Part shown: piece after piece, positions 1-7,916 of the stretch | Layout of the letters: each line of letters opens with the position of its first letter | Position numbering within the stretch: position 1 is the stretch's first letter | Assembly: GCA_016841005.1 (NCBI GenBank) | Contig: JAEORG010000078.1 | Location: 1-17,600, forward strand | Length of the DNA stretch: 17,600 nucleotides | Direction of reading: 5' to 3' | Source: Candidatus Thorarchaeota archaeon | Lineage (GTDB): Archaea; Asgardarchaeota; Thorarchaeia; Thorarchaeales; Thorarchaeaceae | The notes under the pieces: generated by a model | Databases searched by the model: none | What the model was told of the DNA's origin: nothing | Seen by the model: the letters and a program-made list of their open reading frames with translations, nothing else | Made by a program: the position numbers and the translations under genes

Positions 1-878
1 ATGATCAATCCTGTCCATTCGAATTTTGCAACTATGAAGGCAACCATCAGAATCCTGACTAGAGCACTGACTCCTGTTTTCTTAGTAGCACCAGCAAGGT
101 ATGCAGTAACACTTCCATCAGCGGTAGCATATGCATCTGGTACCCACATCCATCCAGGAAATATACCAACCTTGAAACCGAATGCAATTACAAAGAGCAC
201 CATAGCCAGCAACAATGTATATGCCTGTGTAGCTAATGAGGCAGGTTGTGCCCAGACAGCTTCAATACCTAGTGCAACATCTGCAAGTGCTGTAGCGCCT
301 GTCACTCCATATACAAGAGCGATACCAAATATCATGAACATGGTGGATACGAGCCCCATGACGAAATACTTTGTGGCACCATCTAATGCACCTTTATCAG
401 GTCCCAATGCCACCAGTATGTATGTGGGAGTGCTCATGAGTTCCCATGCCAAGAAAAGGGCAACGAGGTCGGTGGCCATGACAACCCAGATAGCACCTGC
501 GAAGGAAATCATCAACAGAAAGTTGTATGCCCCTTTATCACCACCAAATTGTGTAGCGGATAACAGGACAAGAAATGCAACCATGAGTATAATGTAGATA
601 AAGAAATCCGCAAACGCATCTCGTACAAATAATCCGCCGAAGGATGAACCATATACAACTGGATCAAGAATAATGACCTCAATGGTAGTAACAATGACTC
701 CAACTAAGCTAACTATTAGAGGATTATACCTCATTCCAATTAGTAATGCCATGATTGAGAATGCAATAAGTGTCAACACTGGAATTGAACCATACCAATC
801 AGCGGGGAATGCTAGTAAGAGGTCTCTAAAGGGAGCCATCAATGCCCTAAGTGCATTAGTTAGAACGTCGAGTTGCAT
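1..878 (-). CDS. nuoN: Complex I antiporter-like subunit N (3' end beyond window)
   Basis: This is a proton-translocating membrane subunit of respiratory complex I, the antiporter-like subunit nearest the quinone module. I translated 292 codons leftward from ATG 878; the usual family length is about 480, so the C-terminal third lies outside the window. Family marks are a helix-5 glutamate in FLAWELM (E146), a helix-7 lysine in FGFKVGIFPGW (K236), the W-V-P-D-A-Y loop, and lysines K266/K267 in ATKKTG at helix 8. All three ionisable positions of the ion path visible so far are kept. The ATG overlaps the nuoM stop as TAATG, which implies translational coupling and fixes the start. It is the last gene of the nuoAJKCDHIM'LMN operon seen here. 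Assignment to N rather than M rests on gene order and the KVGIFP-type motif. Confidence 0.93.
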   Translation of the reverse strand, partial: MQLDVLTNALRALMAPFRDLLLAFPADWYGSIPVLTLIAFSIMALLIGMRYNPLIVSLVGVIVTTIEVIILDPVVYGSSFGGLFVRDAFADFFIYIILMVAFLVLLSATQFGGDKGAYNFLLMISFAGAIWVVMATDLVALFLAWELMSTPTYILVALGPDKGALDGATKYFVMGLVSTMFMIFGIALVYGVTGATALADVALGIEAVWAQPASLATQAYTLLLAMVLFVIAFGFKVGIFPGWMWVPDAYATADGSVTAYLAGATKKTGVSALVRILMVAFIVAKFEWTGLI

Positions 879-2443
879 TATGGAATACCTCCAACAATTA
901 TGAAATCAACAACCTGCCTGAAGAGATCTAAGGCAAGATCTGGCCAGATGCCCAAGAGAATCACTGGTATCATCATAAGGATTGGTGCAATAAGGTCACT
1001 CCATGGAGCTTCTGTGATTTCCTTCTCTTCATCTGGTTCACTGAAGACTATACGATTTAACGTCCAAAGGAGATAGCCCACAGTAATGAAAATTCCAAAT
1101 CCGATGAGACCAGTCCAGATGTATCCTGGTGATGATATAGCCCCAAAGATGGTCAATGCTTCAGCGATGAATCCACTAAAGCCCGGTAGACCAAAGGCAG
1201 CAAGAGATGCTAGAATAAAGACAGATGACATCTTGGGAGCTTTTGTCATCAGACCCTTTACATCAGGAATCTCACGAGTGCCAGCAGCATACTTGAGCTG
1301 CCCGGCCATAATAAACATCACTGATATAATCGTACCATGGCTGAACATCATGAAGATTGCTCCATTTAGAGCAAGAGCTCCGGCACTCTGTGCCACTGGA
1401 TCACTACTACCAATACCTACTGCAGCAATAGCTACTCCTAGAAGCACCCATGACATGTGGTTGATTGAGGTATACGCGACCATACTTTTCATGTCAGTCT
1501 GAGCAAGTGCTGTGAATGCAGCGTAAATACAAGTGAATACTGCAAGTGCTGCAAATGGAATTGCTAGTCGAACGAATCCATCTGGCACCATCCAGAGACC
1601 CAATCTAATGAAAGCATAACCACCCATCTTCAATAGGATTCCAGCCAAAATGACAGAACCTGGTGTGGGAGCTTTAACATGAGCCCATGGAAGCCAATTG
1701 TGTAGTGGAAACACTGGGAGCTTCACACCTGCACCCATGAATACTGCAAGGGCGAAACCGATCTGAACATCAACAGGTAAGCCCATATTTCTGAGTTCAA
1801 TCATATTGAATGTTGGAGTGGGTGCAAGGAAGAACAAGACAAAGAAGGAAATAACCATAACAGCTGAACCAAGATGTGTATAGATTACAAACTTCATTGC
1901 AGCATGTTCACATCCTTCCTCACCATATTTTCCTATGATGAAGAACATAGGAATTAGAACCAATTCCCAGAACACAAAGAAACTGAATAGGTCAATTGAC
2001 ATGAAGACTCCAAGTAAGCCACTTTGCATGAATAGGAACAGAGCGTAGTACATGCTTGGTGCTTTCTTGATATGATTTGAACTAATGGCTGCAATAAACA
2101 CTACTATGTTAGAAAGCACAATCATGACAACAGATAATCCATCAACACCTAAGAGTAATTGAAGCACTGGTGCATCAGGCCCAGTCCCGATTGGAGCGAA
2201 GACAAAAGACCAACCGTATGTACCTCCCGTTGGATCAGTTAGCTGAACAGCAGGGTCAATCGCCATAGCAAGGGCAATTGCAAGTATAAGCTCGAAAGCT
2301 CCGATTAATAGAGTAAGCCATCTTGCTGCCTTTCCACCAATGACTAGTGAGATGAATGCACCAATGAGTGGGAGCAATATCATGAATGGTAAGATTCCAA
2401 AAGGTACCATTGAAACAAGGTCTGCAATGAATTGGAACTGCAT
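878..2443 (-). CDS. nuoM: Complex I antiporter-like subunit M
   Basis: This 521-residue, roughly 14-helix membrane protein is of normal length for NuoM, a proton-translocating unit in the distal membrane arm of complex I. All key ionisable residues of the family are present: E160 in FVFWELVLIPM (helix 5), K241 in GVKLPVFPLHNWLP (helix 7), K272 in GILLKMGGYAFIR (helix 8) and E428 in SGFIAEAL (helix 12). The FSHGTIISVMF stretch near residue 370 is the HxLSHG-type motif typical of true NuoM. It starts 1 bp after the nuoL stop and ends in a TAATG overlap with nuoN. This is the canonical M copy; the second antiporter-like gene at 4799-6340 is more divergent. Confidence 0.96.
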   Translation of the reverse strand: MQFQFIADLVSMVPFGILPFMILLPLIGAFISLVIGGKAARWLTLLIGAFELILAIALAMAIDPAVQLTDPTGGTYGWSFVFAPIGTGPDAPVLQLLLGVDGLSVVMIVLSNIVVFIAAISSNHIKKAPSMYYALFLFMQSGLLGVFMSIDLFSFFVFWELVLIPMFFIIGKYGEEGCEHAAMKFVIYTHLGSAVMVISFFVLFFLAPTPTFNMIELRNMGLPVDVQIGFALAVFMGAGVKLPVFPLHNWLPWAHVKAPTPGSVILAGILLKMGGYAFIRLGLWMVPDGFVRLAIPFAALAVFTCIYAAFTALAQTDMKSMVAYTSINHMSWVLLGVAIAAVGIGSSDPVAQSAGALALNGAIFMMFSHGTIISVMFIMAGQLKYAAGTREIPDVKGLMTKAPKMSSVFILASLAAFGLPGFSGFIAEALTIFGAISSPGYIWTGLIGFGIFITVGYLLWTLNRIVFSEPDEEKEITEAPWSDLIAPILMMIPVILLGIWPDLALDLFRQVVDFIIVGGIP

Positions 2444-2444
2444 C

Positions 2445-4787
2445 TTAGATTACCCCCAACGTGAGAAGTATGATCAGCATCATCATTCCAAGTCCAAAGA
2501 TGAGTACTGAAACATAGTCGTTCACTCGTCCAGTCTGCATCGACTGACCACTAGTTGAGGCGGCTACACTTTGAGTAGATACACCTTCAGCAAATCCATC
2601 GACAATATGATCATCGAACCAGCGGATTCTACGTCCAAGTGCCTTTGCGGTACTAGCTGACTTGAAGTCAATCCCATCGATGATGTTGTTATCTATCCTA
2701 ACTCTATACCATTCAGCAAAATTCAGGAATTTGTTGAGCACCCAGTAGTAGAATTCGTTTATGTACCAACGGTGCTTCAAGAAATTGTACACCTTTCTCC
2801 TGATGCCACCTTCTGGGATGATTGTATTTGGTTTATCAGCTCCCTTGATGTAGATGAGGTATCCAGGGATACCACCTACCGCAAGTGCAAGCAGGGTTAT
2901 CATAAAGGGTACAATACCCGCCTCACTAAACTTGACCATAATCATCTCTGTGAGAATCTCACCCCAAGTGAGCTCAGTTCCAGTTGCAAGTATCTGAACG
3001 TACGGGAATACAAGGAATGCGATAATGGTGAAGGCTGCTAGAAGATACAGTGGGACCATCATTGCAAGACCAGGATCATGAGGCTCGCCATGGTGTTCTT
3101 CAGATTCATGCTCTTCATGATGCTCATCGGAATCCTCAGGATAGTTGTCCACAGTGGTTTCATGCTCCTCATCGTGACCGGAGCCATGACTGTCATGCTC
3201 AGCCTTGCTTGGACCATAGAAAGTCAGACCCATGAGCCTGAAGCTGTAGAATATTGTACAGGCTGTTGCAAGGATGGAGAAAAGGAAAACGAGCCACCCC
3301 ACTGCAACCAGAATCACACCTCCAGAGCCTACAATCTGATTCTCAATGACCATGAGTTCATATGCATACTCAATGATCGAGTCTTTTGACCAGAACCCTG
3401 AGAATGGAGGAATACCTGCAAGAGCAAGAACACCAATCCACATGACAATGAAGGTCTTCTTCATGTGTTTTTTCAGACCACCCATTTTCGATACATACTT
3501 CGTGTGGACGGCATGTATCACCCCTCCGGATGCAAGGAATAGTAGCGCTTTGAATGCACCGTGCGATATCACATGCGTAACGCTTGCTAGAAATGCAGAT
3601 TCATATCCCACGTGTATCCCTAATCCAAGCTCATGCGCATAGAGTCCATAGAAACTGATCAGCCCAGCAACTCCAAGACCTAGCATCATGTATCCAAGTT
3701 GACTCAGAGTCGAGAAGGCGAGAATCTGTTTGAGCTCGTTAGAAGTCATACCCATTGTAGCAGTCATTAACGCAGTGAGCGCACCTATGATTGCAACAAC
3801 GATGAAGAAGAATGTAATTGCATCAGCACCGGAAACCTGCAAGAGATTGATAGCATGCTCGCCACCGTTATGATCACCAGCGGCAGCTGCCTGTGCATTC
3901 ACCATTGTGAGTAAGAATCTCGCTGTTATGTAGATTCCAGCTTTGACCATTGTAGCTGCGTGAATCAGAGCTGAAACAGATGTTGGACCTGCCATAGCTT
4001 CTGGAAGCCACACCTGTAGAGGAGCTTGTCCAGACTTGCCAATAGCGCCCATAAAGATAAGCAGGAAGGTTGGAATGAGCATTCCCAGTCCAGCCATTGT
4101 GGTCCACCATTGCTGGTAGTTCTCTGCCATAAGAGTAAATGAGAATGTGCCAGTGAAAGCGAAGAGTAGTAATATACCACCAAGCATGAAGGCGTCACCG
4201 ATTCTTGTGACAATGAATGCCTTTGTTCCACAGTGAGAGTTATACTGTCCCTCAGTTTCGAACTGAAGAAGTGGATTCTTGTACTGAATCTCTCCAGGAG
4301 CAGTTTCTGGTGGATTACGCTTATCATTCCAAAAGCCGATGAGACCGTAAGAACAAAAGCCCATGATCTCCCAGCCAATGAATGCTATCAGTAAGTTGTT
4401 GCTGAGCACAAGAGTGAGCATACCACCACCAAAGGCAAGCATTAGGAAGAAGAACCTATCACGGTCCCCCTCGTGTGCCATGTATTCAGTGCTGTATACG
4501 TAAATCAGGAAACACAATGTACTTGCAAGAACAGCCATGATCACTGATAGTGGGTCAAGTAGAATCTCGAAATTAATTCCAAGATATTCAATCCACACCC
4601 AAGATGTTTGGGTCTGAGGATTGCCTACCTCGAGTAAGAGTGACCAACAGAGCACCATTGCAATTCCCATCATGATGGCTGGCATCCAGTCACGCAGTTT
4701 TGCACTGAACTTACCTGCAATAGGTACCAATAGTGCACCTGCTAAGGGGATTACGAGGATTAGATAATAGGGTAGTCCAAACAACAT
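2445..4787 (-). CDS. nuoL: Complex I antiporter-like subunit L with extended C-terminal region
   Basis: This is the most distal antiporter-like subunit of complex I, whose long amphipathic lateral helix runs along the membrane arm. Charged ion-path residues are all present: E140 (FIGWEIM), K251 (GKSGQAPLQVWLPEAM), K282 (MVKAGIYITAR), K413 (HGAFKALLF) and K468 (FWSKDSI). At 780 residues it is longer than the usual 610-670. Two segments account for this: a His/Asp/Glu-rich loop at residues 528-572 after helix 14, and a lengthened stretch between HRWYINEFYYWVL (672-684) and MQTGRVNDY (750-758), where a D-x-x-I-x-DG pattern occurs twice (699-704, 725-730). A final helix covers about 759-779. A GAGGTG ribosome site overlaps the upstream stop codon, supporting the ATG at 4787. 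The neighbours are antiporter-like M' upstream and nuoM downstream. Confidence 0.96.
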   Translation of the reverse strand: MLFGLPYYLILVIPLAGALLVPIAGKFSAKLRDWMPAIMMGIAMVLCWSLLLEVGNPQTQTSWVWIEYLGINFEILLDPLSVIMAVLASTLCFLIYVYSTEYMAHEGDRDRFFFLMLAFGGGMLTLVLSNNLLIAFIGWEIMGFCSYGLIGFWNDKRNPPETAPGEIQYKNPLLQFETEGQYNSHCGTKAFIVTRIGDAFMLGGILLLFAFTGTFSFTLMAENYQQWWTTMAGLGMLIPTFLLIFMGAIGKSGQAPLQVWLPEAMAGPTSVSALIHAATMVKAGIYITARFLLTMVNAQAAAAGDHNGGEHAINLLQVSGADAITFFFIVVAIIGALTALMTATMGMTSNELKQILAFSTLSQLGYMMLGLGVAGLISFYGLYAHELGLGIHVGYESAFLASVTHVISHGAFKALLFLASGGVIHAVHTKYVSKMGGLKKHMKKTFIVMWIGVLALAGIPPFSGFWSKDSIIEYAYELMVIENQIVGSGGVILVAVGWLVFLFSILATACTIFYSFRLMGLTFYGPSKAEHDSHGSGHDEEHETTVDNYPEDSDEHHEEHESEEHHGEPHDPGLAMMVPLYLLAAFTIIAFLVFPYVQILATGTELTWGEILTEMIMVKFSEAGIVPFMITLLALAVGGIPGYLIYIKGADKPNTIIPEGGIRRKVYNFLKHRWYINEFYYWVLNKFLNFAEWYRVRIDNNIIDGIDFKSASTAKALGRRIRWFDDHIVDGFAEGVSTQSVAASTSGQSMQTGRVNDYVSVLIFGLGMMMLIILLTLGVI
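3072..3206 (-). other. His/Asp/Glu-rich loop within NuoL
   Basis: Residues 528-572 of NuoL form a low-complexity, hydrophilic loop with ten histidines and many Asp/Glu residues, flanked by transmembrane helices (LMGLTFYG before, MMVPLYLLAAF after). Such loops often bind divalent metals, but no structural role is known here. Similar short His-rich stretches occur in some NuoL proteins at this place; this one is unusually long. Confidence 0.8.
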
Positions 4788-4798
4788 CTCATATCACC

Positions 4799-6340
4799 TC
4801 ATGGATGGATTGCCTCGAAGGGAATTATGTTCGGTATTGCTTCCACTGCGGGCACAATGATATCCAGTGCAACTCCTGGGAATATTCCGAAGAAAACGAT
4901 GAGGAATCCGAGAATTATCATTGGAATTGTCATTGATCTCGGCCCTTCTTTCACATCCTCAAGGTTTTCGGGATGAGGTCCTAGAAAGACCTTCCAGAAG
5001 AAGCGAAGCATGTATCCAGCACTAATTATACTGCTAGACACTGCAAATATTGAGAGAACCAGGAAATTCATGAGCACAGTTTCTGAACCTGGAGGAGCTG
5101 CAGCTTGGAATCCACCTAAGAACATCATCCATTCACTAGCAAATCCAGAGAGCGGTGGAGAACCTGCGATGCTCATCATGCCTATAGCTGCCATGAATGC
5201 AGTAATAGGCATCTTATTTGAGAGACCTCCAAGTTGGTCAACATTACGAATATGTGTCTGATGCATAACCGTTCCAGCAACCATAAACAAGAGACCTTTG
5301 GAGAAGGCATGGTTGATTAGATGGAACAAACCTCCAGAAGTGCCATAGACTGTAAAGACTCCAAGTGCGAATAGGACATATCCCATTTGTGAAACTGATG
5401 AATATGCCAACAGTCTCTTGATATCCTTCTGAACCAGAGCCATGAAACCGCCATAGAACATTGTCAGGACGCCTAATAGAGCCACCCAGAATGAGAGGCT
5501 TGAAGCTGCAGGGCCCAATGTAATCGTACCGAATCTAACCAGAGCATACGCTCCAGTCTCAATCATGGCACCAGAGAGTAGTACTGAGATAGGGGTTGGA
5601 GCCTCCGCGTGAACTGGAGGTAACCACCAATGAATCGGAAATACTGCCATCTTGACTAAGAATCCAGCAGCAAGAAGTATGAAAATTAGCTTGAGAAGAT
5701 CAGCCCCTCCAACATAGGTTGCCAGCATTCCTTGAATCGCTGCTAGCTCAAATGAAGTTGCGCCACTAAGGAAATAGAGAAGGCCAAATCCGATGAGAAT
5801 ACAGACAGCACCTGATTGTGTATACAGCCAAAACTTGAGAGCTGTGCGTTTTCTGGTTTCAGGCAGTCCCCAGAAGAGAATCAGAAAGTATGATGGAACA
5901 AGCATTAGCTCCCACGCAATAAAGAACTCAATGAGATTCGTAGCCAATGTGACCCATTGCATACCCATCAAGAAGAACAACTGATTTGCAAAGAATGATG
6001 GTTTGCTATGTTCATGCTCAGTATATCCAACTGCATACACTACAGAGAGGAATCCTAACACAACAATTGCAAATGTGATTGGGAAGGCGATCCCATCAAG
6101 GTAGAGACCAAACTCCCCAAGGATGACAGACCAGCGAGTGCCTTCGAATGCGGGACTTTTTTCAACCATAACTCTCCAGAAAGGTGGAACCATTAAGACA
6201 ACAGCTAAGCCAGAGAACACTACAGCTATTTTTCCTGCAGCATCGCCAATCCTATTTTTCAGAAGATAGATGAGCAACCCACCGAGAAATAGCACCAATA
6301 ATGATAGGGCCATGAAAGGAATCTCAAAAGTCGTCTGCAT
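4799..6340 (-). CDS. Additional NuoM/MrpD-like antiporter subunit (M')
   Basis: This 513-residue polytopic membrane protein belongs to the proton-antiporter M/N family and is encoded inside the complex I operon, directly between nuoI and nuoL. It is a fourth antiporter-like subunit besides L, M and N. It keeps E144 (FIAWELMLVPS, helix 5), K230 (FLVKMAVFPIHWWLP, helix 7), K348 (HAFSKGLLF) and E403 (SGFASEWM, helix 12). The helix-8 position that is normally lysine is glutamate (E261 in SGAMIETGAYALVRF). The SGxMI...TGxYxLxRF and HAFxKGLLF signatures are closer to MrpD or hydrogenase-type (HyfB/Mbh) antiporter subunits than to classical NuoM. Its ATG follows the nuoI stop with no gap, so it is co-transcribed and probably part of the complex. 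An annotation pipeline would probably call it nuoM; its exact slot in the membrane arm is inference. Confidence 0.9.
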   Translation of the reverse strand: MQTTFEIPFMALSLLVLFLGGLLIYLLKNRIGDAAGKIAVVFSGLAVVLMVPPFWRVMVEKSPAFEGTRWSVILGEFGLYLDGIAFPITFAIVVLGFLSVVYAVGYTEHEHSKPSFFANQLFFLMGMQWVTLATNLIEFFIAWELMLVPSYFLILFWGLPETRKRTALKFWLYTQSGAVCILIGFGLLYFLSGATSFELAAIQGMLATYVGGADLLKLIFILLAAGFLVKMAVFPIHWWLPPVHAEAPTPISVLLSGAMIETGAYALVRFGTITLGPAASSLSFWVALLGVLTMFYGGFMALVQKDIKRLLAYSSVSQMGYVLFALGVFTVYGTSGGLFHLINHAFSKGLLFMVAGTVMHQTHIRNVDQLGGLSNKMPITAFMAAIGMMSIAGSPPLSGFASEWMMFLGGFQAAAPPGSETVLMNFLVLSIFAVSSSIISAGYMLRFFWKVFLGPHPENLEDVKEGPRSMTIPMIILGFLIVFFGIFPGVALDIIVPAVEAIPNIIPFEAIHP

Positions 6341-6772
6341 TTAGCGGAACCTCCTTCCACGCCACTCAAGTGGGTCTCTATCTAGAGTTTCAATCTTATC
6401 AGGTCCAAAGAGTAAATCTTCGCGTTCGCCTTCTGACAGGTCAACGATAGGAGTGTGAAACAGAGCATCAAACTTGCATGCTTCGACGCATAGTCCACAA
6501 AAGATGCAACGAGTATAGTCGAAGTAAAGCGCAGCATCTTTCTCGTACACCTTGTCGTCCTTATCTATTCGGATTGCAACTACGGGGCATGCCTTAACAC
6601 ATTGGCTGCATGCTGTACAAGCATGTCGAACATGGATGTGACGCCCCCGAGTCCGTTCGGGATAGTATCTATCCTCAAATGGAAAGAGGTTTGTGATTGG
6701 TCTTCTGAAAATCTGTCTGAAGACGTGTCTTAGTATTTTGAAGATATCACCTAGGTTACTAAAGAATCCCAT
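6341..6772 (-). CDS. nuoI: Complex I subunit I, 2x[4Fe-4S] ferredoxin-type protein
   Basis: This 143-residue iron-sulfur subunit passes electrons through clusters N6a and N6b to cluster N2 on subunit B. Two complete CxxCxxCxxxC motifs are seen: Cys52, 55, 58, 62 (ACTACSQCVKACP) and Cys89, 92, 95, 99 (CIFCGLCVEACK). The N-terminus has the family's amphipathic helix followed by a basic P-E-R-x-R-G-R-H segment. The ATG at 6772 lies about 7 nt after a GGAGGT site that overlaps the end of nuoH. With no NuoEFG genes visible, the electron donor to these clusters is unknown; a ferredoxin, an F420-type module or the flavoprotein fused to NuoB are possibilities. Confidence 0.96.
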   Translation of the reverse strand: MGFFSNLGDIFKILRHVFRQIFRRPITNLFPFEDRYYPERTRGRHIHVRHACTACSQCVKACPVVAIRIDKDDKVYEKDAALYFDYTRCIFCGLCVEACKFDALFHTPIVDLSEGEREDLLFGPDKIETLDRDPLEWRGRRFR

Positions 6773-6776
6773 CTCT

Positions 6777-7916
6777 CTAACCTCCTACAAGCAATAATGC
6801 CAATCCTGGCACATAGACAATGGCCAACATTGCTACTACTATATTTAATATCGCAAGGGGCATCAAGTATCTCCAGCAATAGTAAACAATCTGATCCTGC
6901 CTTAATCTGTGGAATGATGAACTAACAAATATGAATAGAAACAGGACAATCAGGAATTTGATAATGAAGTTTACAACTCCTGGTAGGTAGGGAACTCCGT
7001 GGAAGCCGCCCAAGAAGAATGTTACAATCAGTGCGGAATACAAAATTTGTTCAGCAAACTCTGCAAAATATGTCAGAGTGAAATAGATGCCAGAGAATTC
7101 TGTTCTCCAACCAAAGATAATCTCTGAGTCTGCAACTGGAGCATCAAATGGAAATGTACCCACTGAGGCAATTGCAGCAGTAAGGAATGTAGCTGTGTTA
7201 ATTGGTAATAGAACAACATACCAGATTGCACTCTGTGCCTGAGTGATTGCCATGACACTCAATGATCCTGCAAGCATGGCTGGACCTACTGATGAGATAA
7301 TCATAGGAATCTCGCACGCAAACTGATTGTTAGCTGCGCGGAATCCACCAATTAGTGAATATTTTGAACCACTAATCCAACCTGCCAGAAGGGCAATAAC
7401 TGGAACTGCAGTCAGGAATGCAAAGATGAGTACTAGACTAACAGAAAGGTCTGCGATCACCCAAGTCTCATCCCATGGAATAAAGCCAAATGGCAGTAGA
7501 ACCATAACTAATAGGAATCCAGGTAGGAATCGATACATCCATCTTCTTGAATTGTCCGGAATGATAGTTTCCTTTGCTATTAGCTTAATGGCATCAGCGA
7601 ATAGTTGTACACCACCATACTTCCCCATGTGGAAAGGTCCTCGTCGCATCTGGATACGACCCCAGAGCTTCCGAGTAGCCCAGACGAAGAATATCAGAGT
7701 CATTACAATAAATATCAAACCTGGAAATAGAACTGCCTTGAATATCCACCAAAAGTTATCGATAACCAAGAGCCAGATGAAACTGATTAGATTTTCTGCC
7801 CACAGAACCACGTTGTGAAGGAATTCCCAAATGACACCAACTAACCACCATAACCAGTCAGGGATTCCAGCTAGCCATTCAAAGAAGTCGAACTGCAACA
7901 ACATGCCACCTCCCAT
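6777..7916 (-). CDS. nuoH: Complex I subunit H with Trp-rich N-terminal extension
   Basis: NuoH is the membrane subunit forming the quinone chamber floor and the link between redox and pumping modules. Family motifs are M-R-R-G-P-F at 90-95 (the RxGPxxxG loop), GGVQLFADAIKLIAKE (101-116), GFRAANNQFACEIP (191-204) and the acidic loop FPFDAPVADSEIIFGWRTEFSG (255-276). I chose the ATG at 7916, which overlaps the nuoD stop as TAATG and has a GGTGGG stretch upstream; in-frame ATGs at 7931 and 7904 are alternatives. From 7916 the protein is 379 residues, against about 320-340 usually. The extra 50 or so residues precede the canonical first helix and contain nine tryptophans between positions 14 and 57, probably one extra membrane or interfacial helix. 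Confidence 0.95.
   Translation of the reverse strand: MGGGMLLQFDFFEWLAGIPDWLWWLVGVIWEFLHNVVLWAENLISFIWLLVIDNFWWIFKAVLFPGLIFIVMTLIFFVWATRKLWGRIQMRRGPFHMGKYGGVQLFADAIKLIAKETIIPDNSRRWMYRFLPGFLLVMVLLPFGFIPWDETWVIADLSVSLVLIFAFLTAVPVIALLAGWISGSKYSLIGGFRAANNQFACEIPMIISSVGPAMLAGSLSVMAITQAQSAIWYVVLLPINTATFLTAAIASVGTFPFDAPVADSEIIFGWRTEFSGIYFTLTYFAEFAEQILYSALIVTFFLGGFHGVPYLPGVVNFIIKFLIVLFLFIFVSSSFHRLRQDQIVYYCWRYLMPLAILNIVVAMLAIVYVPGLALLLVGG

Noticed and set aside
1..597. A 198-codon open frame on the plus strand.
   Set aside because: It lies antisense to nuoN, whose minus-strand translation shows clear family motifs; the plus-strand product resembles nothing.
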